64,000 bases of DNA from Streptomyces sp. LBL (GCF_029893585.1 NZ_JARXYX010000005.1:1-64000), one strand, 5' to 3'; numbered from the stretch's first letter, positions 36,102-46,181 are shown. Numbers and translations are program-made. The notes: a model not told the origin generated them from the letters alone.

Positions 36102-36626
36102 TCATCGCCAGACGCTTCGGTCACGTCGGCGTTTGATCAGGGCGTCCAGGGACCAGTAGGGCGCCCCGGCCAGCACGAGAGGCACCCAGCAGAACATGTA
36201 CGGGAGGTCGTTGCCGTAGTAGTACGGGTCGGACGCCCAGCTCATGGTCAGCCACAGGCTCAGGGAGATCAGCGCGCCGCCCAACGCGGCCAGGCGGGCG
36301 AGGAGGCCGATCAGGACGCCGATGCCGACGGCGAGTTCACCGAAGGCGATGGCGTAACCGAAGCCGGCGGGGTTCTTCAGGGACAGGTCCACCAGGGCCG
36401 GGATGGCGGAGGAGTCGCGGACGGTGCGCATCAGGTCGCCGACGGAACCGGAGCCGGATGCCTTCATGAAGGCGCTGTCGGTGAGCTTGTCCAGTCCGGC
36501 GTAGATGAAAGTGACACCGAGGAAGACGCGGAGTGGGAGCAGGGCGTAGCGGGTAGCGGTGTCCCGCCAGCCGCGACCGCCCTCGACATAGGGGGAATGC
36601 GTGTCCGTACGAACGCCGTGAGTCAT
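36102..36626 (-). CDS. DoxX-family membrane protein
   Basis: The product has 174 residues. Seen: the DoxX start YALLPLRVFLGVTFIYAGLDKLTD, a second helix in NPAGFGYAIAFGELAVGIGVLIGLLARLAALGGALISLSLWLT, and the closing WASDPYYYGNDLPYMFCWVPLVLAGA. DoxX proteins are four-helix membrane proteins linked to redox and thiol stress in actinobacteria; the exact role is unclear. ATG 36626 has a GGAG only two bases away, so a nearby start cannot be excluded. A large inverted repeat begins 18 bases upstream. Confidence 0.9.
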   Translation of the reverse strand: MTHGVRTDTHSPYVEGGRGWRDTATRYALLPLRVFLGVTFIYAGLDKLTDSAFMKASGSGSVGDLMRTVRDSSAIPALVDLSLKNPAGFGYAIAFGELAVGIGVLIGLLARLAALGGALISLSLWLTMSWASDPYYYGNDLPYMFCWVPLVLAGAPYWSLDALIKRRRDRSVWR

Positions 36627-36643
36627 CGCTCCAAGCCGCCTCT

Positions 36644-36788
36644 CGCCTGCCGTGCAGTGACCCCTTGAAAGACGATACGTACGACCGGGGAGCCACACTC
36701 AATGCTGTCCCGACCAGTCTCTCCGATATGAGCGGCCCCGGCCGCTGCTCGGTTCCATCAATGACAGGGGGTCACTGCACGGCAGGCG
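36644..36788. repeat. 21-bp inverted repeat flanking about 100 bp
   Basis: 36644-36664 and 36768-36788 are exact reverse complements (core GCCTGCCGTGCAGTGACCCC). The 103-bp interior has no gene but contains a CGGCCCCGGCCG palindrome. The ends could be termini of a miniature non-autonomous element or form a long hairpin. Confidence 0.85.
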
Positions 36789-36857
36789 GCAGGCGGCAGG
36801 CGGCAGGCGGCAGGCGGCAGGCGGCAGGCGGCAGGCGGCAGGCGGCAGGCGGCAGGC
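36781..36857. repeat. 7-bp tandem repeat, exactly 11 copies
   Basis: GGCAGGC is repeated 11 times without error. The first copy is part of the right arm of the inverted repeat, so the array probably grew from it by slippage. The heptamer does not preserve a reading frame. Confidence 0.97.
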
Positions 36858-36885
36858 GATCACATCGGCTACTCGGTCACCTCGA

Positions 36886-38184
36886 TCACTCGGTCACCTC
36901 GATCTCGTACCGGTTCGTCTCCACGCCCGTCGCCGTCACCACCTGGACCACCACCCGGCCCGGCTCCACGTCCACCGGTACCGGCACCGTGAGCACCGCG
37001 TCCGCCGGGTTGCTGAAGCCGCCGGTGACCGGGACGAGAGGGACGCGGACGTTCACCGCGCCGATGCGGACGACCGTGCGGGAGAGGCGGTCGGCGGTCT
37101 GGGCACCCGGGGGCACGAATCCGGCACCCCGGATCTCGATGTCGTCGCCGGTGCGGATCGGCCCGTCCAGGTCGCCGGCCTCCCGAGCCCGTACGACGGA
37201 GTGGATCACCGGGCGCCCGCCCTCCGCGTACTTCCCGGCGAGATAGGTTCCGGCCGACACCAGCACCACCACCGCCAGCCCCCAGGGCAGGTCCGGCAGT
37301 TGGTCGGGGCGTCGGGCGAGCCGTACCGCTGCGAACAGGAGGGCCACCGCGCTGATGACGACGTACTGGATGTCGGCGAAGGTGCCCCGGCCCGCGTCAT
37401 CGGTCAGCAGATCGGAGGCGCGCGGCCGGTCCGCCCGTACCTTCTGCAGCCGTTGCCCGAGCACCCGCAGTCCGACCACGCGCCGCACCAGCACGGCGAT
37501 CCCGCAGACCACGGCGAGCACGCTCACCACGCCCGCGCCCCGGGCGAGTTCGAGACCGGAGATCAGCGCGTCGCGTTCGGTGTGGCCGGAGGCGGCGGCC
37601 AGGCGGCCGACCAGCACGAGCACGGCGTACGCGACGAAGAGCACCCAACCGACCGCCACCGCGCGGGAGGTGGACAGCCGGTGGTCCTCGCCGATCACCG
37701 GCGCCAGCGCCCCGCCGCGCGCCCGGTGGAACCAGGAGGCCGCGGTCAGGGCGCCGGCCAGCACGAGGGCGGCCAGCAGACCGGCCGTGCGCGCGGTCGT
37801 CCAGCCCGCGCCGATCGCCGTGAGCGCCTGCGCCAGGAGCAGTACGACGACCAGCCCCCACACCGTGATCGCGGTACGGCGCCACAGCGAAGCCAGCCAG
37901 GCCTCGCCCTCCGCCCGGGCGCGTTCGGCGACCAGTTCGGCGGACTGGGTCAGCTCCTCCGATACCCACTGGCGGGAGGCCGTGGCCGAGTGGGCGACGC
38001 CCGCGGGCAGCCCCTCCCCCACCGCGAACCCGTCCCGCTTCAGCAGGAACGCGGCGACCGCCTGCCGGTGCCCCGCACGCGCCCCGTGCGGACAGTCCCC
38101 GCAGGTGCAGCCCCCTCCGTGCGCACTCCGCGGGCCGCCCTGCGCGCCCCCGCCCACGCCCTGTCTCGCCTCCTGCACCGCCAC
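36886..38184 (-). CDS. Multi-helix membrane protein with Cys-rich N-terminus and IPT-like tail
   Basis: The product has 432 residues. The N-terminus carries a compact Cys motif (GGGCTCGDCPHG), which could bind metal. A helical region and about seven hydrophobic segments between residues 105 and 310 follow. The C-terminal 110 residues (IEIRGAGFVPPGA...VVVQVVTATGVETNRYEIEV) look like an IPT/TIG immunoglobulin-like fold, a binding module. Its function is unknown. It ends close to the heptamer array and is divergent from the DUF4429 gene. Confidence 0.8.
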   Translation of the reverse strand: MAVQEARQGVGGGAQGGPRSAHGGGCTCGDCPHGARAGHRQAVAAFLLKRDGFAVGEGLPAGVAHSATASRQWVSEELTQSAELVAERARAEGEAWLASLWRRTAITVWGLVVVLLLAQALTAIGAGWTTARTAGLLAALVLAGALTAASWFHRARGGALAPVIGEDHRLSTSRAVAVGWVLFVAYAVLVLVGRLAAASGHTERDALISGLELARGAGVVSVLAVVCGIAVLVRRVVGLRVLGQRLQKVRADRPRASDLLTDDAGRGTFADIQYVVISAVALLFAAVRLARRPDQLPDLPWGLAVVVLVSAGTYLAGKYAEGGRPVIHSVVRAREAGDLDGPIRTGDDIEIRGAGFVPPGAQTADRLSRTVVRIGAVNVRVPLVPVTGGFSNPADAVLTVPVPVDVEPGRVVVQVVTATGVETNRYEIEVTE

Positions 38185-38363
38185 GTCCGACGTCCGCCTT
38201 CCCAGCCCCGCAACTGCCCTACGATGACAGCGAATTGTGCCCTATCCAGCACGCTCCGCGTCGGCCAGGCCGGTCAGCGCGGGTGAAGTAGCGGGTGAAG
38301 CAACGGGGGAAGTAGCGGGTGAAGTGCGGGCCGCTGTGTTGACCCGGCTGCGAGAATGTGGCC

Positions 38364-39275
38364 ATGGCCGAGATCATCCAGCGCGACGGGACCTGGGCCT
38401 TCGACGGCAGCACGGTCCGGATCACGCCGGGTCTGCACCGCTCCGTGCCGCTGTTCCGGCAGACGTACGGGGAGATCGCCGTGCCCCTGGAGGCCATCTC
38501 GGGCGTCGTCTTCGAACCCGAACGCAAGCGTGGGCGGCTGCGCATGTGGCTGCGTGAGGGCGCCGATCCGCTGCTCCAGGCGACCGGTGGGCGGCTGCCC
38601 GATCCCGCCGATCCGTACCGGCTGGCGGTGGACATCGACCGGGCGGGGGTCGCCGAGTACGTGGCCGAGGAGATCCGCCACGCGCTGCTCCTGGACCAGA
38701 TCCCCCAGGAGCCGGCCAAGGCCTATCTCCTGCCCGGGCCGCCGGTCCCGGTCTCGGTGCGTTCCTCCGACGGCACGGTCTCCTTCGACGGCACCCAGGT
38801 GCGCGTCGACTGGTCCGACACCTCCGACCGGGTCAAACGGGCCACCGGTCCGCGCATCATCACCATCGGGGACGTCGTCCAGGTCGAGTGGCTGCCCAAC
38901 TCCGGTTACGAGGACGGCTTCCTGCGCTTCGCGACCCGCGAGACGGCGTTCTCCAAACTGCCGCCCGAGAAGGACCCGTACGCCCTGGACCTGTGGGGCA
39001 GCGCCCGCCGTGACCTGCTCACGGCGATCGTCGCCGCCGCTGTCACGGCCCGGCTGCCGCACCCCTCCACCCGCACCGGCGTCGGGTACGACGAACGCCC
39101 CGCCGACCACCCCGCCGACGACCGCCCCCGTCTCGCGGCGGCGGCTTTGCCCCCGGCCGACCATCACGACGTACTCCTGCGAAGGCTGCGGGAGTTGGGC
39201 GAACTGCACCGGGCTGGGGTGCTCACGGACGAGGAGTTCGCGATGACCAAGGCCGCCGTGCTCCGCGACTTCTAG
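38364..39275 (+). CDS. DUF4429 protein with C-terminal SHOCT motif
   Basis: The product has 303 residues. Two tandem DUF4429-type (PH-like) domains are visible: IIQRDGTWAFDGSTVRITPG...LEAISGVVFEP and SSDGTVSFDGTQVRVDWS...IITIGDVVQVEWLP. A C-terminal SHOCT helix follows (LLRRLRELGELHRAGVLTDEEFAMTKAAVL). These are probably membrane-peripheral or oligomerising proteins of unknown role. The start is ATG 38364 (or GTG 38358, two codons earlier). Confidence 0.9.
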   Translation: MAEIIQRDGTWAFDGSTVRITPGLHRSVPLFRQTYGEIAVPLEAISGVVFEPERKRGRLRMWLREGADPLLQATGGRLPDPADPYRLAVDIDRAGVAEYVAEEIRHALLLDQIPQEPAKAYLLPGPPVPVSVRSSDGTVSFDGTQVRVDWSDTSDRVKRATGPRIITIGDVVQVEWLPNSGYEDGFLRFATRETAFSKLPPEKDPYALDLWGSARRDLLTAIVAAAVTARLPHPSTRTGVGYDERPADHPADDRPRLAAAALPPADHHDVLLRRLRELGELHRAGVLTDEEFAMTKAAVLRDF

Positions 39276-39319
39276 CACTGGCTCGGCACTGGCTCGGCAC
39301 TGGCTCGGCACTGGCTCGG
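39276..39319. repeat. 11-bp tandem repeat, 4 copies
   Basis: CACTGGCTCGG is repeated four times directly after the DUF4429 stop. Confidence 0.95.
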
Positions 39320-39390
39320 CGCGAAGCCGAAGATGCTGACGGCCCGCGCGTTGCCGGTGACCCAGATGCTGGTGCGGGTCAACCGCGAGA

Positions 39391-39440
39391 TCCCCCTACC
39401 GGCGCCCTCCGGCAATCCCCCTACCGGCGCCCTCCGGCAC
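39391..39440. repeat. 25-bp direct repeat, 2 copies
   Basis: Two adjacent 25-bp copies (beginning TCCCCCTACCGGCGCC) differ only in the last base. The second reaches the stop codon of the aldolase gene. Each copy holds the self-complementary core GGCGCC. Confidence 0.9.
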
Positions 39441-40249
39441 TAACTCAGCAGGTCCGGCTCGCTGCGGCTGATGTCCTGCCACATCGGCTGGTAGTTGATC
39501 CACGCCACCAGGTCCCCGCCCAGTTGCTCGCGGGTGGCCACCGCCATCTTGTGGTCGATCAGGAGGGGGCGTCCGGCGGCCTTCGCTGTCAGCTGTACCT
39601 GGCAGGACCGTTCCAGCGACAGGAACCACCAGGCCGCCGCGTCCACCGAGTCTCCGACGGTCAGCAGGCCGTGGTTGCGCAGGACGAGCGCCTTGCGAGT
39701 GCCGAGGGCGGTGGCGATACGGCGGCCCTCGTCGGCGTCGACGACGACGCCGGAGTAGGCGTCGTACAGGGCGTGGTCCTCGTAGAAGGCGCAGCTCTCC
39801 TGGGTGATGGGGTCCAGGAGGTCGCCCAGCGCGGACAGGGCGCGGCCGTGCACCGAGTGGCAGTGGGCGACGGCGACGACGTCGGGGCGGGCGGCGTGCA
39901 CCTGGGCGTGCACGGTGAACGCCGCCTGGTTGACGTGGTGGCCGCCCTCGATGACCTGCCCGTCGGAGTTGGCGAGCACCAGGTCGCTCACGGTGACGTG
40001 CTTGAACGGCATCCCGAACGGATTGACCCAGAAGCAGTCGCTGTACTCCGGGTCGCGGGCGGTGATGTGTCCGGAGACCCCGTCCTCGAAGCCGAGCCGG
40101 CCGAAGATCCGCAGCGCGCCCGCGAGCCGCTCCTTGCGGTGCCGTCGCTCGTCCTCCACCGACTCGTGCATCGGCGGCATGGCGAACCGCAGCCGGTCGG
40201 TGGGCAGCGGCTGCGGCGGTGTGGGCCCGGCATCGGGCGTGCCGTGCAT
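39440..40249 (-). CDS. Class II aldolase/adducin-family protein
   Basis: The product has 269 residues. Seen: GHITARDPEYSDCFWVNPFG, the zinc-ligand pair in AVAHCHSVHGRALSAL (H-x-H), the third ligand in RNHGLLTVGDSVDAAAWW, and the NSDG turn. Members are L-fuculose/L-ribulose-phosphate aldolases and related decarboxylases; the long N-terminal extension and FYEDHALYD region resemble the less specific class II aldolase-like group. The substrate is unknown. ATG 40249 has GGAGGA seven bases upstream. It is divergent from the PPOX gene. Confidence 0.9.
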   Translation of the reverse strand: MHGTPDAGPTPPQPLPTDRLRFAMPPMHESVEDERRHRKERLAGALRIFGRLGFEDGVSGHITARDPEYSDCFWVNPFGMPFKHVTVSDLVLANSDGQVIEGGHHVNQAAFTVHAQVHAARPDVVAVAHCHSVHGRALSALGDLLDPITQESCAFYEDHALYDAYSGVVVDADEGRRIATALGTRKALVLRNHGLLTVGDSVDAAAWWFLSLERSCQVQLTAKAAGRPLLIDHKMAVATREQLGGDLVAWINYQPMWQDISRSEPDLLS

Positions 40250-40392
40250 CTGTCGGTCCTCCAGCACTGGGGGGCTTTACGGGGCGGAAGTTACCGTCGG
40301 TCAGGGCAAGAGAACAGCGCCGAGCGGTAAAGATGAGGTACACAAGCAATACACGACAGAAGATGTCGGTTTTCGACAGGAGAATGGCTGAT

Positions 40393-40860
40393 ATGAACTG
40401 GGCAGCATTCTCTTCCTCGGAACCCGATCTCGCCAGGACCGTCGAGGCACGCTTCGGCGCCTTCACGCACCACGTCCTCGCCACCCTGCGCAAGGACGGC
40501 TCGCCGCGCACCACCGGCCTGGAAGCGCGGTTCCTGAACGGCGAGCTGTGGCTGGGCATGATGCCCGACTCGCTCAAGGTCCTCGACCTGCGCCGCGACC
40601 CCCGTTTCGCACTTCAGGCGAATCCCGGAGAGGGGCAGGGCATGGGCGGCGGTGACGTACGCGTCAGCGGCCGGGCCATCGAGGTGGACGACCCGGGAAC
40701 CATCGCCGGATACGTCGAAGAGGTGGAACCGCCGGAGCCGTTCCACCTCTTCCGCACCGAGCTGACGGAGGTCGTACGGACCTACGTGGAGGACGACACG
40801 TATCTGGTCGTCCAGGTCTGGAAGCCCGGAGCCTCGGTGCGCACGCTCAGGCGAACCTGA
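40393..40860 (+). CDS. Pyridoxamine 5'-phosphate oxidase-like flavoprotein
   Basis: The product has 155 residues and a split-barrel fold. Seen: HHVLATLRKDGSPRTTGLEARFLNGELWLGMMPDSLKVLDLRRDPRFALQ, the typical PPOX-family core for flavin or F420 binding, and a closing domain with RTYVEDDTYLVVQVWKPG. It may be an F420- or FMN-dependent reductase or heme-binding relative; the substrate is unknown. ATG 40393 is chosen because AGGAG lies ten bases upstream; the ATG at 40384 is too close to it. Confidence 0.85.
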   Translation: MNWAAFSSSEPDLARTVEARFGAFTHHVLATLRKDGSPRTTGLEARFLNGELWLGMMPDSLKVLDLRRDPRFALQANPGEGQGMGGGDVRVSGRAIEVDDPGTIAGYVEEVEPPEPFHLFRTELTEVVRTYVEDDTYLVVQVWKPGASVRTLRRT

Positions 40861-40880
40861 GCCCTGAGCTGCGAAAAGGA

Positions 40881-42454
<1,574 letters not shown>

Positions 42455-42542
42455 GGGGGCCTTCCGGCGGTGGGGCGGGGTCTCTGTGCTATCCGATTCT
42501 ACCGAGGTGGGCGGGAGTGGGGCCCCGGCACCTGAGAACGGG

Positions 42543-42640
42543 GTCCAGGCACGTGAGGTCCGGAGTCCAGGCACCTGAGATCCGGAGTCCAGGCACCTGA
42601 GGGCGGGACTGCGGACCTCGGAGCGGGACTGCGGACCTCA
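42543..42640. repeat. Two short tandem repeat families upstream of guaA
   Basis: GTCCAGGCACCTGAG-type units with 22-bp spacing recur about 2.7 times at 42543-42601. A 17-bp unit (GCGGGACTGCGGACCTC) occurs twice with 20-bp spacing at 42603-42639. They lie between guaA and the leader peptide and may contain operators. Confidence 0.8.
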
Positions 42641-42673
42641 GAGGTGCGGATCGGCGCCGGAAAAGTTCCGTGG

Positions 42674-42679
42674 CATACT
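42674..42679 (+). promoter_or_regulatory. -10 element of leader transcript
   Basis: CATACT lies seven bases before the leader-peptide ATG, implying that the leader peptide is translated from a leaderless mRNA start. Confidence 0.5.
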
Positions 42680-42686
42680 GGCGCCC

Positions 42687-42758
42687 ATGCTCACGCACCC
42701 GACCTTCCTCTTTACCTATGGCAACCGGCCCACCGGCTGCCATGGTCGTGCTGCTTGA
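42687..42758 (+). CDS. Regulatory leader peptide (23 residues)
   Basis: This short ORF starts at ATG 42687 and ends with TGA at 42756-42758. Residues 7-11 are Phe-Leu-Phe-Thr-Tyr, coded TTC CTC TTT ACC TAT. TTT and TAT are rare in this GC-rich genome, so the ribosome would stall there when charged tRNA-Phe or tRNA-Tyr is low. The ORF ends 20 bases before a strong terminator and 118 bases before the chorismate mutase gene, the standard geometry of transcription attenuation. Phe and Tyr are the end products of the chorismate mutase pathway. Confidence 0.7.
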   Translation: MLTHPTFLFTYGNRPTGCHGRAA

Positions 42759-42778
42759 GCTACTGACAAGCGACTTCC

Positions 42779-42820
42779 CAGGCGCCCCGGGCCGACAAGG
42801 CCCGGGGCGCCTGGCGTTTT
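42779..42820 (+). terminator. Attenuator: rho-independent terminator before chorismate mutase
   Basis: A 15-bp perfect stem (CAGGCGCCCCGGGCC with its complement) has a 5-base loop and is followed by GCGTTTT. It lies between the leader ORF and the ribosome-binding site of the chorismate mutase gene. Confidence 0.88.
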
Positions 42821-42876
42821 CCGGACCTTGCCGCTCCGGGGCACCGCACCGCACCCCTTCCGACGAGGAGCCCCGC

Positions 42877-43167
42877 ATGACCGCCACGACCGCCACCGAC
42901 GTGACCGGCGCCCGTACCCCCGAGGCCGCCGACGTGATCACCGGTGCCCGTGAACGCATCGACGCCCTGGACGACCGGATCATCGGACTGATCCAGGAAC
43001 GGGTGGCCGTGTCCACGGTCATCCAGGAGGCCAGGATCACCTCCGGCGGGCGGCGGGTGAACCTGTCCCGTGAGATGGAGATCCTCAGCCACTACAGCGA
43101 GGCACTGGGCAAGCCGGGAACGTCCCTCGCGATGACCCTGCTGGAGCTGTGCCGGGGTCGCATCTGA
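42877..43167 (+). CDS. Chorismate mutase (AroQ type)
   Basis: The product has 96 residues and converts chorismate to prephenate, the branch point to Phe and Tyr. The all-helical AroQ pattern is visible: RERIDALDDRIIGLIQERVAVSTVIQEARI, then RRVNLSREMEILSHYSEALG, then the C-terminal helix LAMTLLELCRGRI. The key basic and acidic residues of the first helix (R-x-x-I-D-x-L-D) are present. ATG 42877 has GAGGAG six bases upstream. It is probably controlled by the leader peptide and attenuator upstream. Confidence 0.92.
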   Translation: MTATTATDVTGARTPEAADVITGARERIDALDDRIIGLIQERVAVSTVIQEARITSGGRRVNLSREMEILSHYSEALGKPGTSLAMTLLELCRGRI

Positions 43168-43689
43168 GTTCGGGCCCGCTCTCACCCGTACGGCGCGTGA
43201 CCGCGACGCGCGACGCTTCGTTGGTGGTGGTGTCCGTGCCAGCCAGGGGCGGGCTCGAACGAACCACGCGTGGCTCGCTGGAGCGATGAGACGTACGGAT
43301 CGTGCCGTGTGTCGTGGGACCTCGCTCCGGACAAGTGACCGGACGGCAGGGGACAGCAGCCCGGTCACCCAAGAGAACGGTCGGCTCCGGGGACGCCCGG
43401 GGCCGCCCGGCGGAAGCACAACAAGACCGGGTCAAACGGTTGCGGAGGCCCGCAGCCAGCCAGCACGATGCGTAGAAAGCCCCCAGTCCCACCGTGGACA
43501 ACTGCATCAACCGCCCGCGACAACGGCAACAACTGCATTCGTGTGGTGCCTCATTGCCAAAGGTCGAGACCATTCACGCGCCCCGCATGCGCCGGGGCGC
43601 CGACCCAGGGCACACAAGCAAGCGGCGCAACCCCCCGGCGCCGCTCCCAGGCACCGGCGCTGCCCTGACGTCGGTGCTGACTGAAGAAA
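43168..43689. other. Intergenic region after chorismate mutase
   Basis: About 520 bases. I find no credible gene in six frames, no tRNA fold, and only weak GC-rich palindromes. The part around 43500-43560 has lower GC than its surroundings. Confidence 0.5.
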
Positions 43690-43732
43690 GGCCCCGCGGG
43701 TCCGAGCCGATGCGGTTCGAACCTGCGGGGCC
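43690..43732. terminator. Imperfect hairpin terminator
   Basis: GGCCCCGC and GCGGGGCC pair, with an inner GGT/ACC extension, and a T-rich tail follows on the plus side. It lies downstream of the gene at 43805-44941 (minus strand). Confidence 0.6.
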
Positions 43733-43756
43733 CTTCGTCTGTCAGAGGCCCGGAAG

Positions 43757-43794
43757 AGGCCTGCCAGAGGCCTGCCAGAGGCCTGCCAGAGGCC
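43757..43794. repeat. 11-bp tandem repeat, 3 copies
   Basis: AGGCCTGCCAG is repeated three times plus a partial copy, just downstream of the membrane-protein stop. Confidence 0.9.
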
Positions 43795-43804
43795 CGTTCG
43801 CAGG

Positions 43805-44941
43805 TCAGACTCGGGACACCGATCCGCAGGTGTCCGGGTCGGTGTCCAGGTTCCCACTGCGGTCGTAGGGGTCCGTCGTCGGGCCCGTCGCGGGCGCGCC
43901 CGTCGGGTCGGCCGAGTCGAACCGCGGGTGCAGATAACCGTCGTACACACCGCAGGCCGAGTTGCCCGAGCTCACGTCGTAGCGCAGGACGTCGAGTCTG
44001 CCCGGCGTGGCCCGGTAGCGGGCGGGGTCGAGGAGTTCGACGTCGAGGACGCGGCGGACGATGGTGCGCGTGACCTCGGTCGAGCCGTCGGTCCGCACCA
44101 GCGGGTAGACGAAGGTGTAGTCGGCGTGCACGGCGACGCCCCCTTGGTCGCCCTTCGCGAACGTCATCCGGCCGCGTGTCTTGATCACCTCACCGACCAG
44201 CTCCACGTCCGCGGGGTCGAAGCGGCTGAACATGCGCAGCGGGTCGTCGTCCTTGCCGGGCGCGCGCAGGGACCGGTTCACGTCGTCGACCAGGTCGGGC
44301 TGCTGCGGGTCGAGGACCGCGAGGACGGCCTCCGGGCGTTCTCCGCGCAGGGTCTTCGGGTCGAGGTTCGCGTGCACGAGCAGCTTCCTGGTCTGCTGGA
44401 GCGCGAGTTCGACCCGGTCCTTCGGCAGCCCTCCGACGGCCGTGGCCTCCGGCAGGGCGATACCGGCCGCGCCGTCGGCCCACCGCAGGGCGGGAGATCC
44501 GGCGAAGGGCTCGTCCAGGGTGGGGGGTTCGGGGTCCGTGGCGGCCGGGGGCGCGGTGGGGGCCGCGGTCTCCGCCGGGAGCGACGAGGCCGCGGCCTGT
44601 GACGATCCCTTGCCGAACGGGTCGCCCGGCAGCAGCGACGGCTTCATCGCCACGACGACCACGGCGAGGGCGACGGCCACACCGCCGATCGCCCACAGGC
44701 GCCGACGCCTCGCCGTGCGCCCGCCCCTCTCGCGCCCTGCCGGGCCGGTGCGCCAACCCTCCGGCTGCTCACCCCGCGCCTCCTGCTGCCGCAGCCGCTC
44801 AGTCACCAAACGGGCCCGCGCGGAGGGCTCCTTGGGGGCCGAGCCGCGGATGTCCCGTTCGGTATCGCGGGCGAACTGTTCCCAGACGTCGTCGGGAATC
44901 TCCGGAGTCGAGGACGGTTCCTCGGACGGCTTGTCAGACAC
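43805..44941 (-). CDS. Membrane protein with extracytoplasmic domain
   Basis: The product has 378 residues. A cytoplasmic acidic N-terminus (residues 1-85, including DDVWEQFARDTERDIRGSAPKEPSARARLVTERLR) precedes one membrane helix (LWAIGGVAVALAVVVVAMK) and a Pro/Ala linker. The long outer domain has paired Cys and a conserved GNSACGVYDGYLHPRFDS end. I do not recognise the family; it is common in streptomycetes at this place near guaA. The GTG start is supported by homology only; the ribosome site is weak and a leaderless start from TAGAAC is possible. It is divergent from the sortase substrate gene. Confidence 0.8.
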   Translation of the reverse strand: MSDKPSEEPSSTPEIPDDVWEQFARDTERDIRGSAPKEPSARARLVTERLRQQEARGEQPEGWRTGPAGRERGGRTARRRRLWAIGGVAVALAVVVVAMKPSLLPGDPFGKGSSQAAASSLPAETAAPTAPPAATDPEPPTLDEPFAGSPALRWADGAAGIALPEATAVGGLPKDRVELALQQTRKLLVHANLDPKTLRGERPEAVLAVLDPQQPDLVDDVNRSLRAPGKDDDPLRMFSRFDPADVELVGEVIKTRGRMTFAKGDQGGVAVHADYTFVYPLVRTDGSTEVTRTIVRRVLDVELLDPARYRATPGRLDVLRYDVSSGNSACGVYDGYLHPRFDSADPTGAPATGPTTDPYDRSGNLDTDPDTCGSVSRV

Positions 44942-45110
44942 GAAGCACAGTTCTAAGCGCTGGGAAAGCGCATTCACAAGGCGATCCAAGGTGTGACTCA
45001 CCCCACATAAAAATCCTGTGAAGGCGAGTGCAACCTTTCACACGCTTCACAGATCAAACACGGCGAACCTAGGGCCACACCCGCGCCCCACACGCGGAGG
45101 CCTCCCCCAA

Positions 45111-45134
45111 GTGGGCTGCCGTCGCGCAGCCCAC
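45111..45134. promoter_or_regulatory. Hairpin in leader of sortase-substrate gene
   Basis: GTGGGCTGC and GCAGCCCAC pair around a 6-base loop, ending 18 bases before the ATG. It could mask the ribosome site or act in transcript folding. Confidence 0.45.
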
Positions 45135-45152
45135 CGGATTACCGAGGTCTTC

Positions 45153-46181
45153 ATGAAGCTTCGTCGTGCCATGGTCGCAGCGGCTGCCACCGCCGTCATA
45201 GCCCCGCTGACTCTGCTTGCCGCGCCGGCCGCCTACGCGACCGACGATCCGGCGTCCACCTCCCCGAGCGCCTCCGTGAGCGAGACGTCGACCGAGAGCG
45301 CATCAGCGTCGCCGAGCACGTCCGCGACCGAGAGCACCCCGACGGCCACCGCCACCGCCACCACCACCGCCACCCCCACCGGGTCCGCGCCGGCGAGCTC
45401 CCCCGCCCCGAGCTCCCCCGCCCCGAGCTCCCCCGCCCCGAGCACCTCCGCCACCGAGACCACTCCGGCGCCGAGCACCTCCGCTCCCGAGGAGTCGGAG
45501 TCGCCCCTCCCCGAGCCGTCCGAGTGCGAAGACTCCAAGGTGGACGTCAGCATCAACGGTCTGCCCGGCAAGATCGCCGCCGGCAGCGGCTGGCACAAGT
45601 TCTCGCTGAACGTCCTCAACTCCTCGGACTCCACTCTCACGGACCTCGACTTCTTCGCCGGGGCCTCCTCCGATGCGGACGGCGAGGAGCTGTTCCGCAG
45701 CAAGCAGGTCCAGCTCCAGGCGTGGAACCCGGAGGACAAGGTCTGGGAGAACCTTGACGAGGAGGGCTACGCGGTCGGCTACGTCGGCGCCACCGACGAG
45801 CTCAAGCCCGACTACGAGGCCGACATTCCGCTGCGCGTCAACGTCAAGTCCAGTGCTCCGGTAGGCGCCGGATTCTCCCTCGGCGCGACCATCTACGGGG
45901 ACAGCGACGGCGAATGCACCGGCTTCGGTGACATCTCCTACAAGTTCCAGATCGTGGCCGCCGGTACGGACACGAACGGTGCCAAGCCGCAGGAAGGCGG
46001 CAGGGCCCCCGTGACCGCTCAGAAGCCGGCGAGCAGCACGCCGAAGGTCGACGGCACGCTCGCCGAGACCGGTTCCAGCTCGGCGCTGCCGATGGTCGGC
46101 CTCGTCGGCGGGGTCGCCGTCGTCGCCGGTGCGGGCGCGGTCTTCATGGCCCGTCGCCGCAAGGCGGGCACGGCGGCGTAA
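45153..46181 (+). CDS. Sortase-anchored surface protein (LAETG)
   Basis: The product has 342 residues. A signal peptide (MKLRRAMVAAAATAVIAPL...AYA) is followed by a long Ser/Thr/Pro low-complexity stalk with SSPAP and TATAT repeats, likely O-glycosylated. A beta-rich domain follows (about 130-280, SINGLPGKIAAGSGWHKFSLNVLNSSDS to CTGFGDISYKF). The C-terminal sorting signal has LAETG (303-307), a hydrophobic helix and RRRK. LAxTG is the motif used by class E sortases in streptomycetes. ATG 45153 has GAGGT five bases upstream. Confidence 0.92.
   Translation: MKLRRAMVAAAATAVIAPLTLLAAPAAYATDDPASTSPSASVSETSTESASASPSTSATESTPTATATATTTATPTGSAPASSPAPSSPAPSSPAPSTSATETTPAPSTSAPEESESPLPEPSECEDSKVDVSINGLPGKIAAGSGWHKFSLNVLNSSDSTLTDLDFFAGASSDADGEELFRSKQVQLQAWNPEDKVWENLDEEGYAVGYVGATDELKPDYEADIPLRVNVKSSAPVGAGFSLGATIYGDSDGECTGFGDISYKFQIVAAGTDTNGAKPQEGGRAPVTAQKPASSTPKVDGTLAETGSSSALPMVGLVGGVAVVAGAGAVFMARRRKAGTAA

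Noticed and set aside
36042..36668. 208-codon plus-strand ORF over the DoxX gene
   Set aside because: Antisense shadow of DoxX, Gly/Asp/Val-rich with no signals.
43690..43732. tRNA-like segment with GGTTCGAACC
   Set aside because: The T-loop-like string is present but no acceptor, D or anticodon arms can be formed; it is the loop side of a terminator hairpin.
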